Shown: positions 34,801 through 47,334 of the stretch, one piece after another
How the letters are laid out: every line of letters starts with the position of its first letter
How positions within the stretch are numbered: position 1 is the stretch's first letter
Assembly: GCA_028826165.1 (NCBI GenBank)
Contig: JAPDFW010000094.1
Location: 197,501-261,500 of the forward strand
Source of the DNA: Anaeramoeba ignava
Lineage: Eukaryota; Metamonada; Anaeramoebidae
Direction: 5' to 3'
DNA length: 64,000 nt
Position numbers and translations under genes: made by a program
Notes under the pieces: model-generated
What the model saw: the letters and a program-made list of their open reading frames with translations, nothing else
What the model was told of the DNA's origin: nothing
Databases searched by the model: none

Positions 34801-37800
34801 AATATAAATATAAATATCAATATCAATATAAATATCAATATGAAATATAAATATCAATATCAATATCAATATCAATATCAAATCAATATCAATATCAATA
34901 TAAATATAAATATAAATATAAAATATAAATATAAATATCAATATCAATATAAATATCAATATCAATATCAATATAAATATCAAAATCAATATAAATATAA
35001 ATATCAATATAAAATATTAATATCAATATCAATATAAATATCAATATCAAAATCAATATAAATATAAATATAAATATAAAATCAATAAATATAAATATCA
35101 ATATCAATATAAATATAAAAATCAATATAAATATAAATATCAGAAATCAATATCAATATAAAATATCAAATATCAATATCAAATAAGAAATATAAATATA
35201 AAAATCAAAATAAAATCAATATCAATATAAATATCAATATAAATATAAATATCAATATATCAAATAAAATATCAATATCAATATCAATATCAATATCAAT
35301 ATCAATATCAATATCAATAAATATAAATATAAATATAAATAATATAAATATAAATATATAAAATATATGGAAACAAATATAAATATAAAAATAAATATAA
35401 ATATAAAGAAATATAAAATAAATATAAATATAAATATAAATATGAAATATAAATAAATATAAATATAAATATAAATATAAATATAAATAAATATAAATAT
35501 AAATATAAATATAAATATAAATATAAATATAAATATAAATATAAAAATCAAAAATAAATATCAATATAAATATAAATATAAATATCAATATCAATATCAA
35601 TATCAATATCAATATCAATATAAATATAAATATAAATATCAATATCAATATCAAAATCAAAAATATAAATAAAATATAAAAATAAAATATAAATATCAAT
35701 ATAAATATAAATATAAATATAAAATATAAATATCAATATCAATATAAATATAAATATCAATATCAATATCAATATCAATATCAATATCAATATCAAAATC
35801 AAAATCAATATCAATATAAATATAAATATCAATATCAATATCAATATCAAAATAAATATAAATATCAATATCAAAATAAATATAAATATCAAAATCAAAA
35901 TCAATATAAATATAAATATCAATATCAAAATCAATATCAATATCAATATCAATATCAATATCAATATCAATATCAATATCAATATAAATATCAATATCAA
36001 TATCAATATCAAAATAAATATAAATATCAATATCAAAATAAATATAAATATCAAAATCAAAATCAATATAAATATAAATATTAAAATAAATTTATACTGT
36101 CGTGAAAGAACATAAGTTAAAAGTGAAAGTGGTAAAGAACTAATAATAATCATCATTTGAGCTCGTTCTCCTTTAAAATTTAATATAAAAACAGTTAACA
36201 TTGAAATAGAAGGATACAAAAAAGCTTTCATTAAATAATATAAAATAACACTTTTCCAAGAAAATTTTGTTTCTTTTTTTTGTGAAATAAATAATCCAAT
36301 TGAAACTAAAGCTAATGGAAAAACAAGTGAAGCTTTTTTTTTGGATTAAATATTGATTATTTTAAATTGATTATTTTAAATTGATTTTAAATTGATTATT
36401 TTGAATTGATTTTAAATTGATTATTTTGAATTGATTTTAAATTGATTATTTTAAATTGATTTTGAATTGATTTTAAATTGATTATTTTAAATTGATTTTA
36501 AATTGATTATTTTAAATTGATTTTAAATTGATTATTTTAAATTGATTATTTTAAATTGATTTTAAATTGATTTTAAATTGATTATTTTAAATTGATTATT
36601 TTAAATTGATTTTAAATTGATTATAAATTGATTTTAAATTGATTATTTTAAATTGATTTTAAATTGATTATTTTAAATTGATTTTAAATTGATTATTTTA
36701 AATTGATTATTTTGAATTGATTTTAAATTGATTATTTTAAATTGATTTTAAATTGATTATTTTAAATTGATTATTTTAAATTGATTTTGAATTGATTATA
36801 AATTGATTTTAAATTGATTATTTTAAATTGATTTTAAATTGATTATTTTAAATTGATTATTTTAAATTGATTATTTTAAATTGATTATTTTAAATTGATT
36901 ATTTTAAATTGATTATTTTGAATTGATTTTAAATTGATTTTAAATTGATTATTTTGAATTGATTATTTTAAATTGATTATTTTAAATTGATTATTTTAAA
37001 TTGATTATTTTGAATTGATTATTTTAAATTGATTATTTTAAATTGATTATTTTAAATTGATTTTAAATTGATTTTAAATTGATTATTTTAAATTGATTTT
37101 AAATTGATTTTAAATTGATTTTAAATTGATTTTAAATTGATTTTAAATTGATTATTTTAAATTGATTTTAAATTGATTATTTTAAATTGATTATTTTAAA
37201 TTGATTATTTTAAATTGATTATTTTAAATTGATTATTTTAAATTGATTTTGAATTAATTTTAAATTGATTTAAATATTGATTATTTTGAATTGACTTTAA
37301 ATTGATTATTTTAAATTGTTTTTAAATTGATTATTTTAAATTGATTTTGAATTGATTTTAAATTGATTTTAAATTGATTTTAAATTGATTATTTTAAATT
37401 GATTATTTTAAATTGATTTTAAATTGATTATTTTAAATTGATTATTTTAAATTGATTTTAAATTGATTATTTTGAATTGATTTTAAATTGATTTTGAATT
37501 GATTATTTTAAATTGATTATTTTAAATTGATTATTTTAAATTGATTTTAAATTGATTATTTTAAATTGATTTTAAATTGATTATTTTAAATTGATTATTT
37601 TGAATTGATTATTTTGAATTGTTTTTAAATTGATTATTTTAAATTGATTTTAAATTGATTTTAAATTGATTTTGAATTGATTTTGAATTGATTTTTTTTA
37701 CAAGTAGTTTCAAGTACTCGATCAATTAATTTTGGCAAAGGAATTCTAAGTATCGAATATAAAAGTCCTAAAAGTGTTGAAATCATTAAAGGATTAATAA

Positions 37801-38671
37801 AAGATTTTTTAATCAAAATAAAAAGTAATCGCTTTTTTGAAAATCTCTTTCTTTGATTTGCTTTTTCTGTAAAATTATCTTCTGAAAAATCAATTTCAAT
37901 CCATTGATCTTTTTTCACAAAATTTTGTTGATTTTTAGTAAGACTAACTTCTTCCAAATTAGAATCAGAAATAGGAACAATCTCCTTTCGATATTTCCTT
38001 TTCATATCAAGAATTTCAAAGAGAACAATACAAAAAGGTAATTGAGTTAAACATCCTGCAAGATTTGCTAAAGTAGGATAAATTCGGGATTCTTTTCCAT
38101 ATAAAGAATCAAAAATCGGAAATCCAAAAACAATATTGTTTGTAAAAGTAATTAAAATTAAATTGCTCATAACAGATGTAATTGATCTTCCTTCAATTAA
38201 CATTGCTCCTAAAACAACAATTGTACAAGCTTATATATTGATATTTTTGTTTTTGAAAAAAAAAAAAAAGTGGAACAAAAAAATTTTTTTGAATTGGCAA
38301 AAAAAAATAATATAATTTTATTAATAAATTAATTTAAAATACCTATAAATATAAAAACAAGATATGAAAGAAAAAATTTCCATTCAATTTTATCACTATT
38401 AAAAAAATGGGTTTATTTTTAAAAGAAAAAAAAAATTTTTAATTCATCAAATTATTTTAAAATTTAATTTGGAAAAAAATTTTAAGTACAAATCAAATTT
38501 TGCAATTGTTTGAAAAAGTAGAGCAGATAAACCAAATTGAAAAACAAGAGAATTGTAAATAAGACTAAATTGAGTTGGTATTATTTTTAATTTCCCACAT
38601 AAAAAACCTAAGAAAATTACTGATAGAATTGAAATTCCAACTTCAACTAAATCTAAATAAATGTTTGACAT
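31874..38671 (-). CDS. PIN/auxin efflux carrier-family membrane transporter, 5 exons
   Basis: Exons 38671-38490, 38395-38343, 38229-37702, 36332-36098 and 31988-31874 (phases 2,1,1,2) give 370 residues. About nine to ten membrane helices are split by a hydrophilic loop (roughly 150-210). Family marks: the N-terminal GFLCGKLKIIP helix, then NNIVFGFPIF (the N..xGxP motif of the family), NPLMISTLLGLL after the loop, LVFPLALVSIGL, and YGLKESIISIEMVAQVLLMI near the end. The family exports auxin in plants and other small anions or amphipathic acids elsewhere; the substrate in a protist is unknown. Two introns carry 1.4 kb and 4.1 kb of repeats, so coding exons are 16 percent of the gene. Its start is 54 bases from the divergent ankyrin-BTB gene. 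Confidence 0.85.
31989..36097. repeat. 4.1 kb intron of AATATC/AATATA hexamers
   Basis: The last intron of the PIN-like carrier is entirely ATCAAT/ATAAAT words (AATATC, AATATA), with occasional slips such as AAAATC. Blocks of longer order repeat, for example in 35740-36070. It ends a few bases before the acceptor. Many long frames in it (poly-IFIL and poly-YQYK) are artefacts. Confidence 0.95.
36333..37701. repeat. 1.4 kb intron of ATTGATTTTAA units
   Basis: Strict alternation of ATTGATTTTAA (11) and ATTGATTATTTTAA (14), with GAATTG variants, fills intron 3 of the PIN-like carrier. It shares no word with the neighbouring 4.1 kb intron. Confidence 0.95.
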
Positions 38672-38725
38672 GAAGGAAAAAATGAAAAAATTTTTTCATT
38701 TTTTTTTCATTTTTTTTCTTTTCAA
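38672..38725. promoter_or_regulatory. 54-base bidirectional promoter with a 20-base palindrome
   Basis: Between the divergent starts of the PIN-like carrier (38671, minus) and the ankyrin-BTB gene (38726, plus). It holds AATGAAAAAATTTTTTCATT at 38681-38700, a perfect palindrome placing the TTTTTTCATT motif on both strands, followed by two further TTTTTTCATTT copies on the plus strand. Confidence 0.6.
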
Positions 38726-41700
38726 ATGGAAATTATTGATTTAATTTTAAAAAATAGATTTGGAGAAATTAAAAAGAAATTTAATAAAGATGATCCAATT
38801 TGGAAATTTAAAACTGTAGAATTGTTATTATAATTATTTTTCTTTTAAAGAAATAATCAAAAAAAAAATTTATTTAAAATTTAAAATTTAAAATAGAATT
38901 GTGTAAAAAAATTTTTTTTAACTTTGAAAAAAAAAGTTTGAATATTAAAATTTACATTTTATTTAGCAAGAAACACTTCTTCATTTAATTATGTGTAAAA
39001 AACCAACAACAAAACAAATTTTATTTTTATTAGAATATATTCAAGTTGATGTTGAATCTGTTTGAAATTAAAAAAATTAAAAAAATTAAAAAAATTAAAA
39101 ATATAAAAATTAAAAATAAAAAGATTGTAAAAATAAAATTTAATTAAAAATAATTGATTAATGTTTATAAATTTAAATAAAAAAGGCTGTAAAAAAATTA
39201 TTTTTATTTTTATAATCATTTTTTAAATATTATTTTTAGGGAATAACTCCTCTTCATTATGCAATAGAAAATAATGTTGATTTTGAAATTATTAGATTAC
39301 TTATTGACATGAATTCTGATATTGAAAAAAGAAATGTATAAAATCATTTTATTAATTTTAAAATCAAAAATATTTTTTATTATAATTTTTTCATTTAAGA
39401 ATGTAAATATTATTTTTTTAAAAAAATAAAACTTCTTTTATTAAAAAAATCTAATTCATTTTTTTGTAAATTAAAGATTGTAAATATTTAAAATATTAGA
39501 AATAATAAAAGAAATTAATTTTTTAGTTGAAAAAAAATTTAAGGGAGAAACTCCTTTATTTATTGCATTAAGAAAACAAAATTCAGATGCTGTTAATTAT
39601 TTAATTAAAAAAGGTGCAAGAATTAGCGCAATAGAAGTATTATAGATAATATAAATAATAATATAAATAATAAAAATAAACATTTTGATTTAGGGAGTAT
39701 TTTTAAAAGAAAAAAAGAAATTTTGAATTAAATAATTATTTAAATTTTGAAAGAGAGTAAAATTATTTAAAAATATTATTTATAAAAATATTTATATATA
39801 ATATATTTAAAAAGGGAAATTCTGTGTTACATTATGCTTGTCAATATCAAGCATCAACTTCATTTATAAAGGATTTAGTAGAATCAAGATTAGATATTAA
39901 TCAAGAAAATGTGTAAAAAAAATATATATTTACAATTTTTAAAAAAGAAAATAATTCTTTAAATTTATTTTTCTTGTTTATTTTTTGGATTAGATTTTCT
40001 TTTTTTTTAAATTTATTATTTGGAGAAAAATCTCAATTATTTAATTAATCAATAACCCATTTTTTTAAACAAAAAAAGCATCAAAATTCAACTTCTTTTC
40101 ATTTAGCTTTAAGTACAGAAAATCCAAATATTGAAACAATTAAATTTTTAATTTCAAAAGGAGCTGATCTTAATAAATCAAATGTAAATAAATTACTTCC
40201 AAAAATCTAATTAAAATATTCAAATTATTTTAGAAAGTAAATATTAAAATATTTAAAAAAAAGAAGAAATTAAATTAAGAAAATGAAAAATTATTTTTTA
40301 GTCTGTAAAAAAATTTAAAAAAATCTAATTTAAATTTAAATTAAATTAAATATCAAAAATGATATAATTTTAGTCAATGACTCCTCTTCATTTTTTATCT
40401 ACATTTTCTGATGATGTTGAAGTTTTAAAATTATTATTAGATTCTGGTGCTTTAATTGATAAATTAGATGTAAATATTAAATATTTTATTTTTTCAAGTA
40501 TTTAAATAAATAATATTTGAAATAAATTTTTATTTTTATAAGTGGGTAAATTTAATTCTTCTAAAAAAATAAATTTTTAATAATTATATTGATTAAATTC
40601 AAAAACAAAAGAAAGTAAAAAGAAAAATCTTTTTGAATATTATTTTTTTGATTAAAGATTAATTTGGTTTTTTTTTAAAAAAAAAATAAAAGAAAAATAA
40701 TCCTGTTGATATTGCTTTTCAAATGGGACATTCAAAGATTTTGGATTTCTTTTTGGGAAATGGAAAAAAATTTTCAAGACAATTAGAAGTTTGTTAAACA
40801 AAAAAATTTACAATCATTTTTTTATATTAATTATTATAATTATTTATTAGGAAGTAAAATTTTATTTCTTATTCATTTTATATCAAAAAAATGATTTTTT
40901 TAATTTTAAATTTTGAATTTAGATTTTTTTGGATTTTTTTAGAAATAAATCAGATCCAAAAACATTAGAAGTTTTAATGGATAATATGTTTATTTTCAAT
41001 TTGAAAATTGTAAAAAAGGAAATGAAAAAATTTAATTATTTAAAAAATATTTACAAAATATTTTTAGCAAGTAAATTTAAAAAAAATATTTAAAAAAGAT
41101 TTATGAAAAATATTTATGAAAAATTTGAAGGATTTTTCCAATTTTATTTTTAATTTTGAAACAACGGAAACGATAGATTTATTACATTTTATTAAACCAA
41201 GAGATGATTATAGATTTTTAATTGCAAAATCATTATTTAATTATGGAGGAGAAGTACTTTTAACAGAAGTAAAAAATTTAAAATTCATTTATAAAAATTT
41301 AAAATTAAAATTAAAATCAAAATCAATATTAAAAAAAGGATGATTCCGAACTTCAGGAATTAAGAGATAAAAATTTAAGTATAATTGATGATTTTAAAAC
41401 TTTATACAAAAATCAAGAATTTTGTGATTTAACAATTCATTGTATTGATGGAAAAATTAATCTTCACAAAACAATATTTAATGCAAGAGTTAATGACTTT
41501 ACAAAAGCAATAAATTTCCTTCAAGATCAACCTCTCAAATCCACAAAGAGAATTGTGAAGTTTTTATACACAGGAATGATAAAAAAAGAAACAGATTTTT
41601 CAAATGTGAAGAATTTTTATGAGAAAATAGATGAAAATTATAAAAAAAGAATAGGAAAAAAAGGATTAATTTCTGATATATCTAAACTTTATGAGAAAAA

Positions 41701-42046
41701 AGATACAAGCAATTTCATAATTAAAGTTTTGGATCAAGAAATTCATGTTCATCGAGAAATTTTAATTGCAAGATGCGGTTTATTTCAAGGAATGTTTTTG
41801 GCAGCTAGAGATGATAAATCAAATTTTGTTAATGATTACAGTGGAAAATCTTTTCAAGCAATTTCGTTGTTTATCAAATTCTTATATTTTGATGTTTTGG
41901 ATGATATCCAAAATTTAGATTTAATTGATGAATTAAATGATGCTCATGATTATTACCAATTAAATTCTAATTCAATTTTTTATTCGGAATTGGAAAAAAT
42001 TAAGGATAAAACAAATTATTATTATTATATTGATTCAAAAAAATAA
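38726..42046 (+). CDS. Ankyrin-repeat/double-BTB protein with single-codon microexons, 24 exons
   Basis: Proposed exons: 38726-38815, 38897-38902, 38967-39059, 39124-39126, 39186-39188, 39240-39335, 39400-39402, 39477-39479, 39544-39636, 39694-39696, 39754-39756, 39815-39910, 40079-40183, 40233-40235, 40302-40304, 40374-40469, 40543-40545, 40612-40614, 40693-40788, 40851-40853, 40923-41009, 41068-41070, 41131-41268, 41339-42046. All are phase 0; 579 residues. Large exons are single ankyrin repeats (GITPLHYAIEN..., GETPLFIALRK..., GNSVLHYACQY..., SMTPLHFLSTF...). The 3 nt exons (ATT, GCT; AAT, ATT; GGA, AGA; AAA, TCT; TGG, AAA) supply exactly the two residues expected between repeats. The last exon holds a degenerate BTB (FCDLTIHCIDGKINLHK) and a good one (HVHREILIARCGLFQGMF). 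Likely a cullin-3 adaptor; partner unknown. Least sure: the 6 nt exon and exons 20-23. Confidence 0.8.
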
Positions 42047-42099
42047 TAATAATAAAATCTTTTTTTTAAATTTCATTTTTTTCATTTTTTTTTTAATAA

Positions 42100-43579
42100 A
42101 TGCTTTCAACTCCAATAATTTTTCAAGAAATTCAAAGAAAAGTTAAATTTTCTCAATCAAAAGACAAAGAAATTAAACAACAAGGTTTTAATCCTTTTAA
42201 ATTACTTCCAAATGAAAGTAAATTTATGATTTAAAAAAAAAAAAGCAAAAAAAAAACGTTTTTCCGTTTATTTTTAAAAACAAAAAACAAAAAACAAAAA
42301 AAGTTCTTCTTGAAATTTTTTCATATTTATCACCAGGAGAATTAATATTAAGTGGATTTGTAAGTAATAGATTTCAATACATTTCAGATGATTTTATTTT
42401 ATGGAGAGATTTATTAGTTCAACATTCAGAAGAACTTGATTTTTTAAAAGTGACATATGATCAATATGGATATAATTTTATCCAAAAATCAAATTTATCT
42501 CAAAAAATAGAAATGAATAATTCACAACCAGAAGAAACAAAAAAACAAAAATATGAAATTGTTATGAATGAATTTATCCCTAAAATTGGAGAAAATCCCA
42601 AAAAATGTTTTGAAAATCAATTCAAAAAATATTCAAAAGCTCTTAAAGATTATAAAAGAAGAAAAAAGATCAAAGATTTAATTCGAGGTTTTGATAATTT
42701 TTTCAGAAATGATTTCAATTCATTTTTTCAGAAAACAACAATGATTTTTATAATCATAATTTCGATATTTTTTGCTGTTAAATTTGACCATATTTTAAAT
42801 ATTCCGTTTTGGATCTTAATTATTCCTATATTTTTGTGGATTTTTATTGTATTTGCTTGGGCAGTTTTCAATTTATTAACGAATTATAATTCTTTTTATG
42901 AAGTTGTTGGATTTTCTGGAATTATTTTATGTGCTTTGGGAAATTTAAGTTATTTGTTTATGATTGCTTTAAGATTTGATGGATTTAAATCATTTCCTTT
43001 TCATTATTTGCTGATTCCGTTTCTATTTGGTTCAATTAGTTTAATTGTATTTTGGACTATTTTTCTTATTACTTATTTTAAGAGTAAAAATTTTTTCTTT
43101 TTAAAAACAAAAACAACAAAAAAAACGAAAAAATTATTTGCTTTTTTTCATTTATTTATTTAAACAAAATAGATGAAGGTTGGAGAACTTTTTATTTTAG
43201 ATTCTCTTTTTTAGGTTATTTTCTTTTTCTTGCACTTGGATTTTCAATAACTCATGTTCTTCTTGTTTACAAATTTGAATACTTTTATAATTTTAAATGG
43301 TTTACAATTTTTTTACCTATTTTTTTGGTTCAATTAATTCCTTTTATTGAAAAATTCTTATTAACATTTGTATTCAATCGCGCATTTTTTGATAATTGGG
43401 AACTCAACAGATTTAAAACTGAAAATATTTTGAAAATGATCATTAATTCGATTTTTTTTCTTTCTCAATTGATGATATTATTTAGATTTAATCAAATTTT
43501 GAATATTTATTGGTCTTTTATTTTTTTACCTTTTTTTATTTTTGGAATAAGTTCAATTATTTTTTTCTGGAATATTTAA
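42100..43579 (+). CDS. F-box protein fused to TMEM185-like membrane domain (copy 2)
   Basis: Exons 42100-42217, 42304-43083 and 43173-43579 (phases 1 and 1), 434 residues. The F-box again crosses the first splice junction: LLPNE joins ILLEIFSYLSPGELILSGF, then LWRDLL. A charged linker with NPKKCFENQFKKYSKALKDY matches a similar stretch in the copy at 21984 (DPRKVFQNQAMKINGLKKMY). Eight membrane helices follow in four pairs with the TMEM185 signature (KFDHILNIPFWILIIPIF, RFDGFKSFPFHYLLIPF, KFEYFYNFKWFTIFLPIF, RFNQILNIYWSFIFLPFF). Probably a membrane-bound SCF substrate receptor, by inference. It starts 53 bases after the ankyrin-BTB stop, so the promoter (two TTTTTTCATTTTTT copies at 42073-42095) is very compact. 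Confidence 0.82.
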
Positions 43580-45535
43580 AAAGAAATTGAATTAAATTAT
43601 AATAAAAAAATTAAATAAATTTTTAAAAAGAAATTGAATTAAATTTTAATAAAAAAATTAATTAAATATTTATTCTATTTTATATTAAATTTTATAATAA
43701 ATTTAAATTATATTTATTAAATAAATTTATTTATAAAATTAATTTAAAATTAATTATTTATTTAAAATTAATTAAAATTGATTAAAATTTTAATAAAAAA
43801 ATTAATTAAATATTTATTCTATTTTATATTAAATTTTATAATAGATTTAAATTATATTTATTAAATAAATTTATTTATAAAATTAATTTAAAAATAATTA
43901 TTTATTTAAAAATTAATTAAAATTGATTTGGATTATAATAAAAAAATTAATTAAATATTTATTCTATTTTATATTAAATTTTATAATAGATTTAAATTAT
44001 ATTTATTTAATAAATTTCTTTATAAAATTAATTTAAAATTAATTATTTATTTAAAATTAAATAAAATTGATTTAAATTATTATAAAAATTAATTAAATAT
44101 TTATTCTATTTTATATTAAATTCTATAATAGATTTAAATTATATTTATTAAATGAATTTATTTATAAAATTAATTTAAAAATAATTATTTATTTAAAATT
44201 GATTAAAATAGATTTAATTTATTATAAAAAAATTAATTAAATATTTATTCTATTTTATATTAAATTTTATAATAGATTTAAATTATATTTATTAAATAAA
44301 TTTATTTATAAAATTAATTTAAAAATAATTATTTATTTAAAATTGAATAAAATTGATTTAAATTATAATAAAAAAATTAATTAAATATTTATTCTATTTT
44401 ATATTAAATTTTATAATAGATTTAAATTATATTTATTAAATAAATTTATTTATAAAATTAATTTAAAAATAATTATTTATTTAAAATTGAATAAAATTGA
44501 TTTAAATTATAATAAAAATTAATTAAATATTTATTCTATTTTATATTAAATTTTATAATAGATTTAAATTATATTTATTTAATAAATTTATTTATAAAAT
44601 TAATTTAAAATTAATTATTTATTTAAAATTGATTAAAATTGAATTAAATTATAATAAAAAAATTAATTAAATATTTATTCTATTTTATATTAAATTTTAT
44701 AATAGATTTAAATTATATTTATTAAATAAATTTATTTATAAAATTAATTTAAAAATAATTATTTATTTAAAATTAAATAAAATTGATTTAAATTATGATA
44801 AAAATTTAATTAAATATTTATTATATTTTATATTAAATTTTATAATAGATTTAAATTATATTTATTAAATAAATTTATTTATAAAATTAATTTAAAAATA
44901 ATTATTTATTTAAAATTGAATAAAATTGATTTAAATTATAATAAAAATTAATTAAATATTTATTCTATTTTATATTAAATTTTATAATAGATTTAAATTA
45001 TATTTATTAAATAAATTTATTTATAAAATTAATTTAAAAATAATTATTTATTTAAAATTGATTAAAATTGATTTAAATTATAATAAAAATTAATTAAATA
45101 TTTATTCTATTTTATATTAAATTTTAGAATAGATTTAAATTATATTTATTTAATAAATTTATTTATAAAATTAATTTAAAATTAATTATTTATTTAAAAT
45201 TGATTAAAATTGATTTAATTTATTATAAAAAAATTAATTAAATATTTATTCTATTTTATATTAAATTTTATAATAGATTTAAATTATATTTATTTAATAA
45301 ATTTATTTATAAAATTAATTTAAAAATAATTATTTATTTAAAATTGATTAAAATTGATTTAAATTATAATAAAAAAATTAATTAAATATTTATTCTATTT
45401 TATATTAAATTTTATAATAGATTTAAATTATATTTATTAAATGAATTTATTTATAAAATTAATTTAAAAATAATTATTTATTTAAAATTAATTAAAATTG
45501 ATTTGGATTTAAATAAAAATTGAAAAAAGAAATTA
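43580..45535. repeat. Minisatellite, about 13 copies of a 144-base unit
   Basis: The marker word TATTCTATTTTATATTAAA recurs at 43671, 43815, 43960, 44102, 44246 and 44390 and onward to about 45390, a spacing of 142-145. Units are about 95 percent alike by eye and contain only A/T words plus single G. This is a true higher-order tandem array, unlike the short-word intron repeats. It lies between the F-box copy 2 stop and PSMB4. No gene seen. Confidence 0.92.
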
Positions 45536-45708
45536 AAAAAAAGAAGAAGATTAGTAATTATTATAAAAAATGATTTGTTCTCAGTTTTATTTTTTTTTTC
45601 ATTTTTTCATTTTTTCATTTTTTTCATTTTCCTTTTCTTTTTTTTCCTTTATTCCAAAACAAAATTTAAAACCACAATTTAAAAAAACAATTTTAAAAAC
45701 AATTAGAA

Positions 45709-47180
45709 ATGGATCCAACAAAAAAAACATTGTAAAAAAAATAATAGAAAAAAAAAGAAAATTGAATTAAAAAATTGAATTAAAAAATTGAATTAAAAAT
45801 TTTTTCAAAAGACAACCTTATGTTACAGGTTCTTCAGTTCTTGCAATTAAATATAATGAAGGAATTATTGTTGCTGCAGATACTCTAGGTATTTATAATC
45901 AATTTAAAATTAAAATAAATTTATAATCTAATAAAAATTTAATTAAAAATTAAAAATTAAAAATTAAAAATTAAAAATTTGATTAAAACTGGAATAAATT
46001 TATTAAAGGTTCATATGGATCTTTGGCGAGATTTACTGATTTACAAAGAATGAGTAAAGTTACAAATCATACTTTGATTGGAGGATCTGGAGATATATCT
46101 GATTTACAACAAATTCAAAAAACAGTTGAATCTTTAATGTAAAAAAATTTTAAATGGAATTTAATTTCAAATTATATATTTAAAAATGAATTTAAATCCA
46201 AATTATTTTAAAATTGAATTTAAATCCGAATTATATATTTAAAATTGAATTTAATTTCAAAATATATATTTAAAATTCAATTTAAATTCAAAATATATAT
46301 TTAAAATGAATTTAAATCCAAATTATAATTTAAAATTCAATTTAAATTCAAAATATATATTTAAAATGGAAATATATTTAGTCTTGAAAATACTGGTTTT
46401 AAAAAAGATGAAGAACCACTTACTCCAAAAGAAATTCAACAATATATTTCAAGAGTTATGTATAATCGAAGAAGTAGATTTGATCCTTTATGGAATCATA
46501 TTATTGTTGCAGGATATCAAAATAATGAAAGGTAAAATTTAAAATTAAAATTAAAATTAAAATTTAAAATTAAAATTAAAATTAAATTTAATATTAAAAT
46601 TAAAATCAAAATTCATTTATAAAATTAAAATTAAAATTAAAATTAAAATTAAAATTAAAATTAAAATTAAAACTAAAATTTAAATTTAAAATTAAAATTT
46701 AAAATTAAAATTAAAATTAAAATTAAAATTAAAATTTAAAATCTAAAGTTTTCTTGGAGCTGTTGATATTTTTGGTACTTTTTATGAAGATAATACAATT
46801 GCTTCAGGATTTGGTGCTTATTTTGCACAACCATTATTAAGAAAAGGATACAAAGAAGATTTAACAAAAGATGAAGCAATTGATTTAATTAAAACTTGTT
46901 TGAAAGTATTATTTTATCGAGATGCAAGAACAATTAATAAAGTAAACAACAATTTATTAAAATATAATTTATTAAAATATAATTTATTAAAATATAGTTT
47001 ATTAAAATATAATTTATTAAAATTTAATTTATTAAAATATAATTTATTAAAATTTAATTTATTAAAATTTAATTATAGTTTCAAATTGCTGAAGTTTCTG
47101 AAGGTGGAATTACAATTTCCGATCCTTTTGAATTAGAAACTCATTGGGAAATTGCAGATTGGCAAGAAGGTCATCTTTAA
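45709..47180 (+). CDS. PSMB4: Proteasome subunit beta type-4 (beta 7), 6 exons
   Basis: Exons 45709-45731, 45812-45888, 46009-46138, 46382-46531, 46749-46941 and 47079-47180 (phases 2,1,2,2,0), 224 residues. Matches to PSMB4: QPYVTGSSVLAIKY, IIVAADTLGSYGSLARF, MYNRRSRFDPLW, GFGAYFAQPLLRK and VLFYRDARTINKFQIA. PSMB4 is a non-catalytic subunit of the 20S core beta ring, and accordingly there is no catalytic N-terminal threonine. The propeptide is very short (MDPTKKTL before QPYVTG; animal PSMB4 has about 45 residues there). The 23-base first exon was missed by simple frame search; its phase fits. Upstream, 45598-45635 has four TTTTTTCATTTT motifs. Confidence 0.93.
46139..46381. repeat. PSMB4 intron 3, AAATATATATTTAAAATTGAATTT-type repeat
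   Basis: Five or six copies of a roughly 35-base unit containing AATATATATTTAAAAT and GAATTTAAATCCAAAT fill the intron. Confidence 0.75.
46532..46748. repeat. PSMB4 intron 4, AAAATT array
   Basis: AAAATT hexamers with AAAATTT slips; intron 5 (46942-47078) instead carries TTATTAAAATATAA units. Confidence 0.8.
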
Positions 47181-47334
47181 ATTTGATTTCATTTCCTTTC
47201 TCTCAAAATTTTTTTTCAATTTCCTTTTTTTTTTTTCATCTGAATTTTTGATTTCTTTCTAAAATTCAAAATTAAAAATTCAATAAAAAAATCAATCAAA
47301 ATAAAATATTTGTTTTTTTGTTGTTTTTTTATTT

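Noticed and set aside
32550-35700. Many long open frames of poly-IFIL, poly-YQYK and poly-DID type
   Set aside because: They are readings of the hexamer intron; hexamers stay open in several frames and no composition like a protein is present.
39911-40078. Two further 3 nt exons in the one long intron of the ankyrin gene
   Set aside because: The length (168) would fit three introns and two codons, but I found no AG-NNN-GT candidate, and the next exon already begins with the two linker codons.
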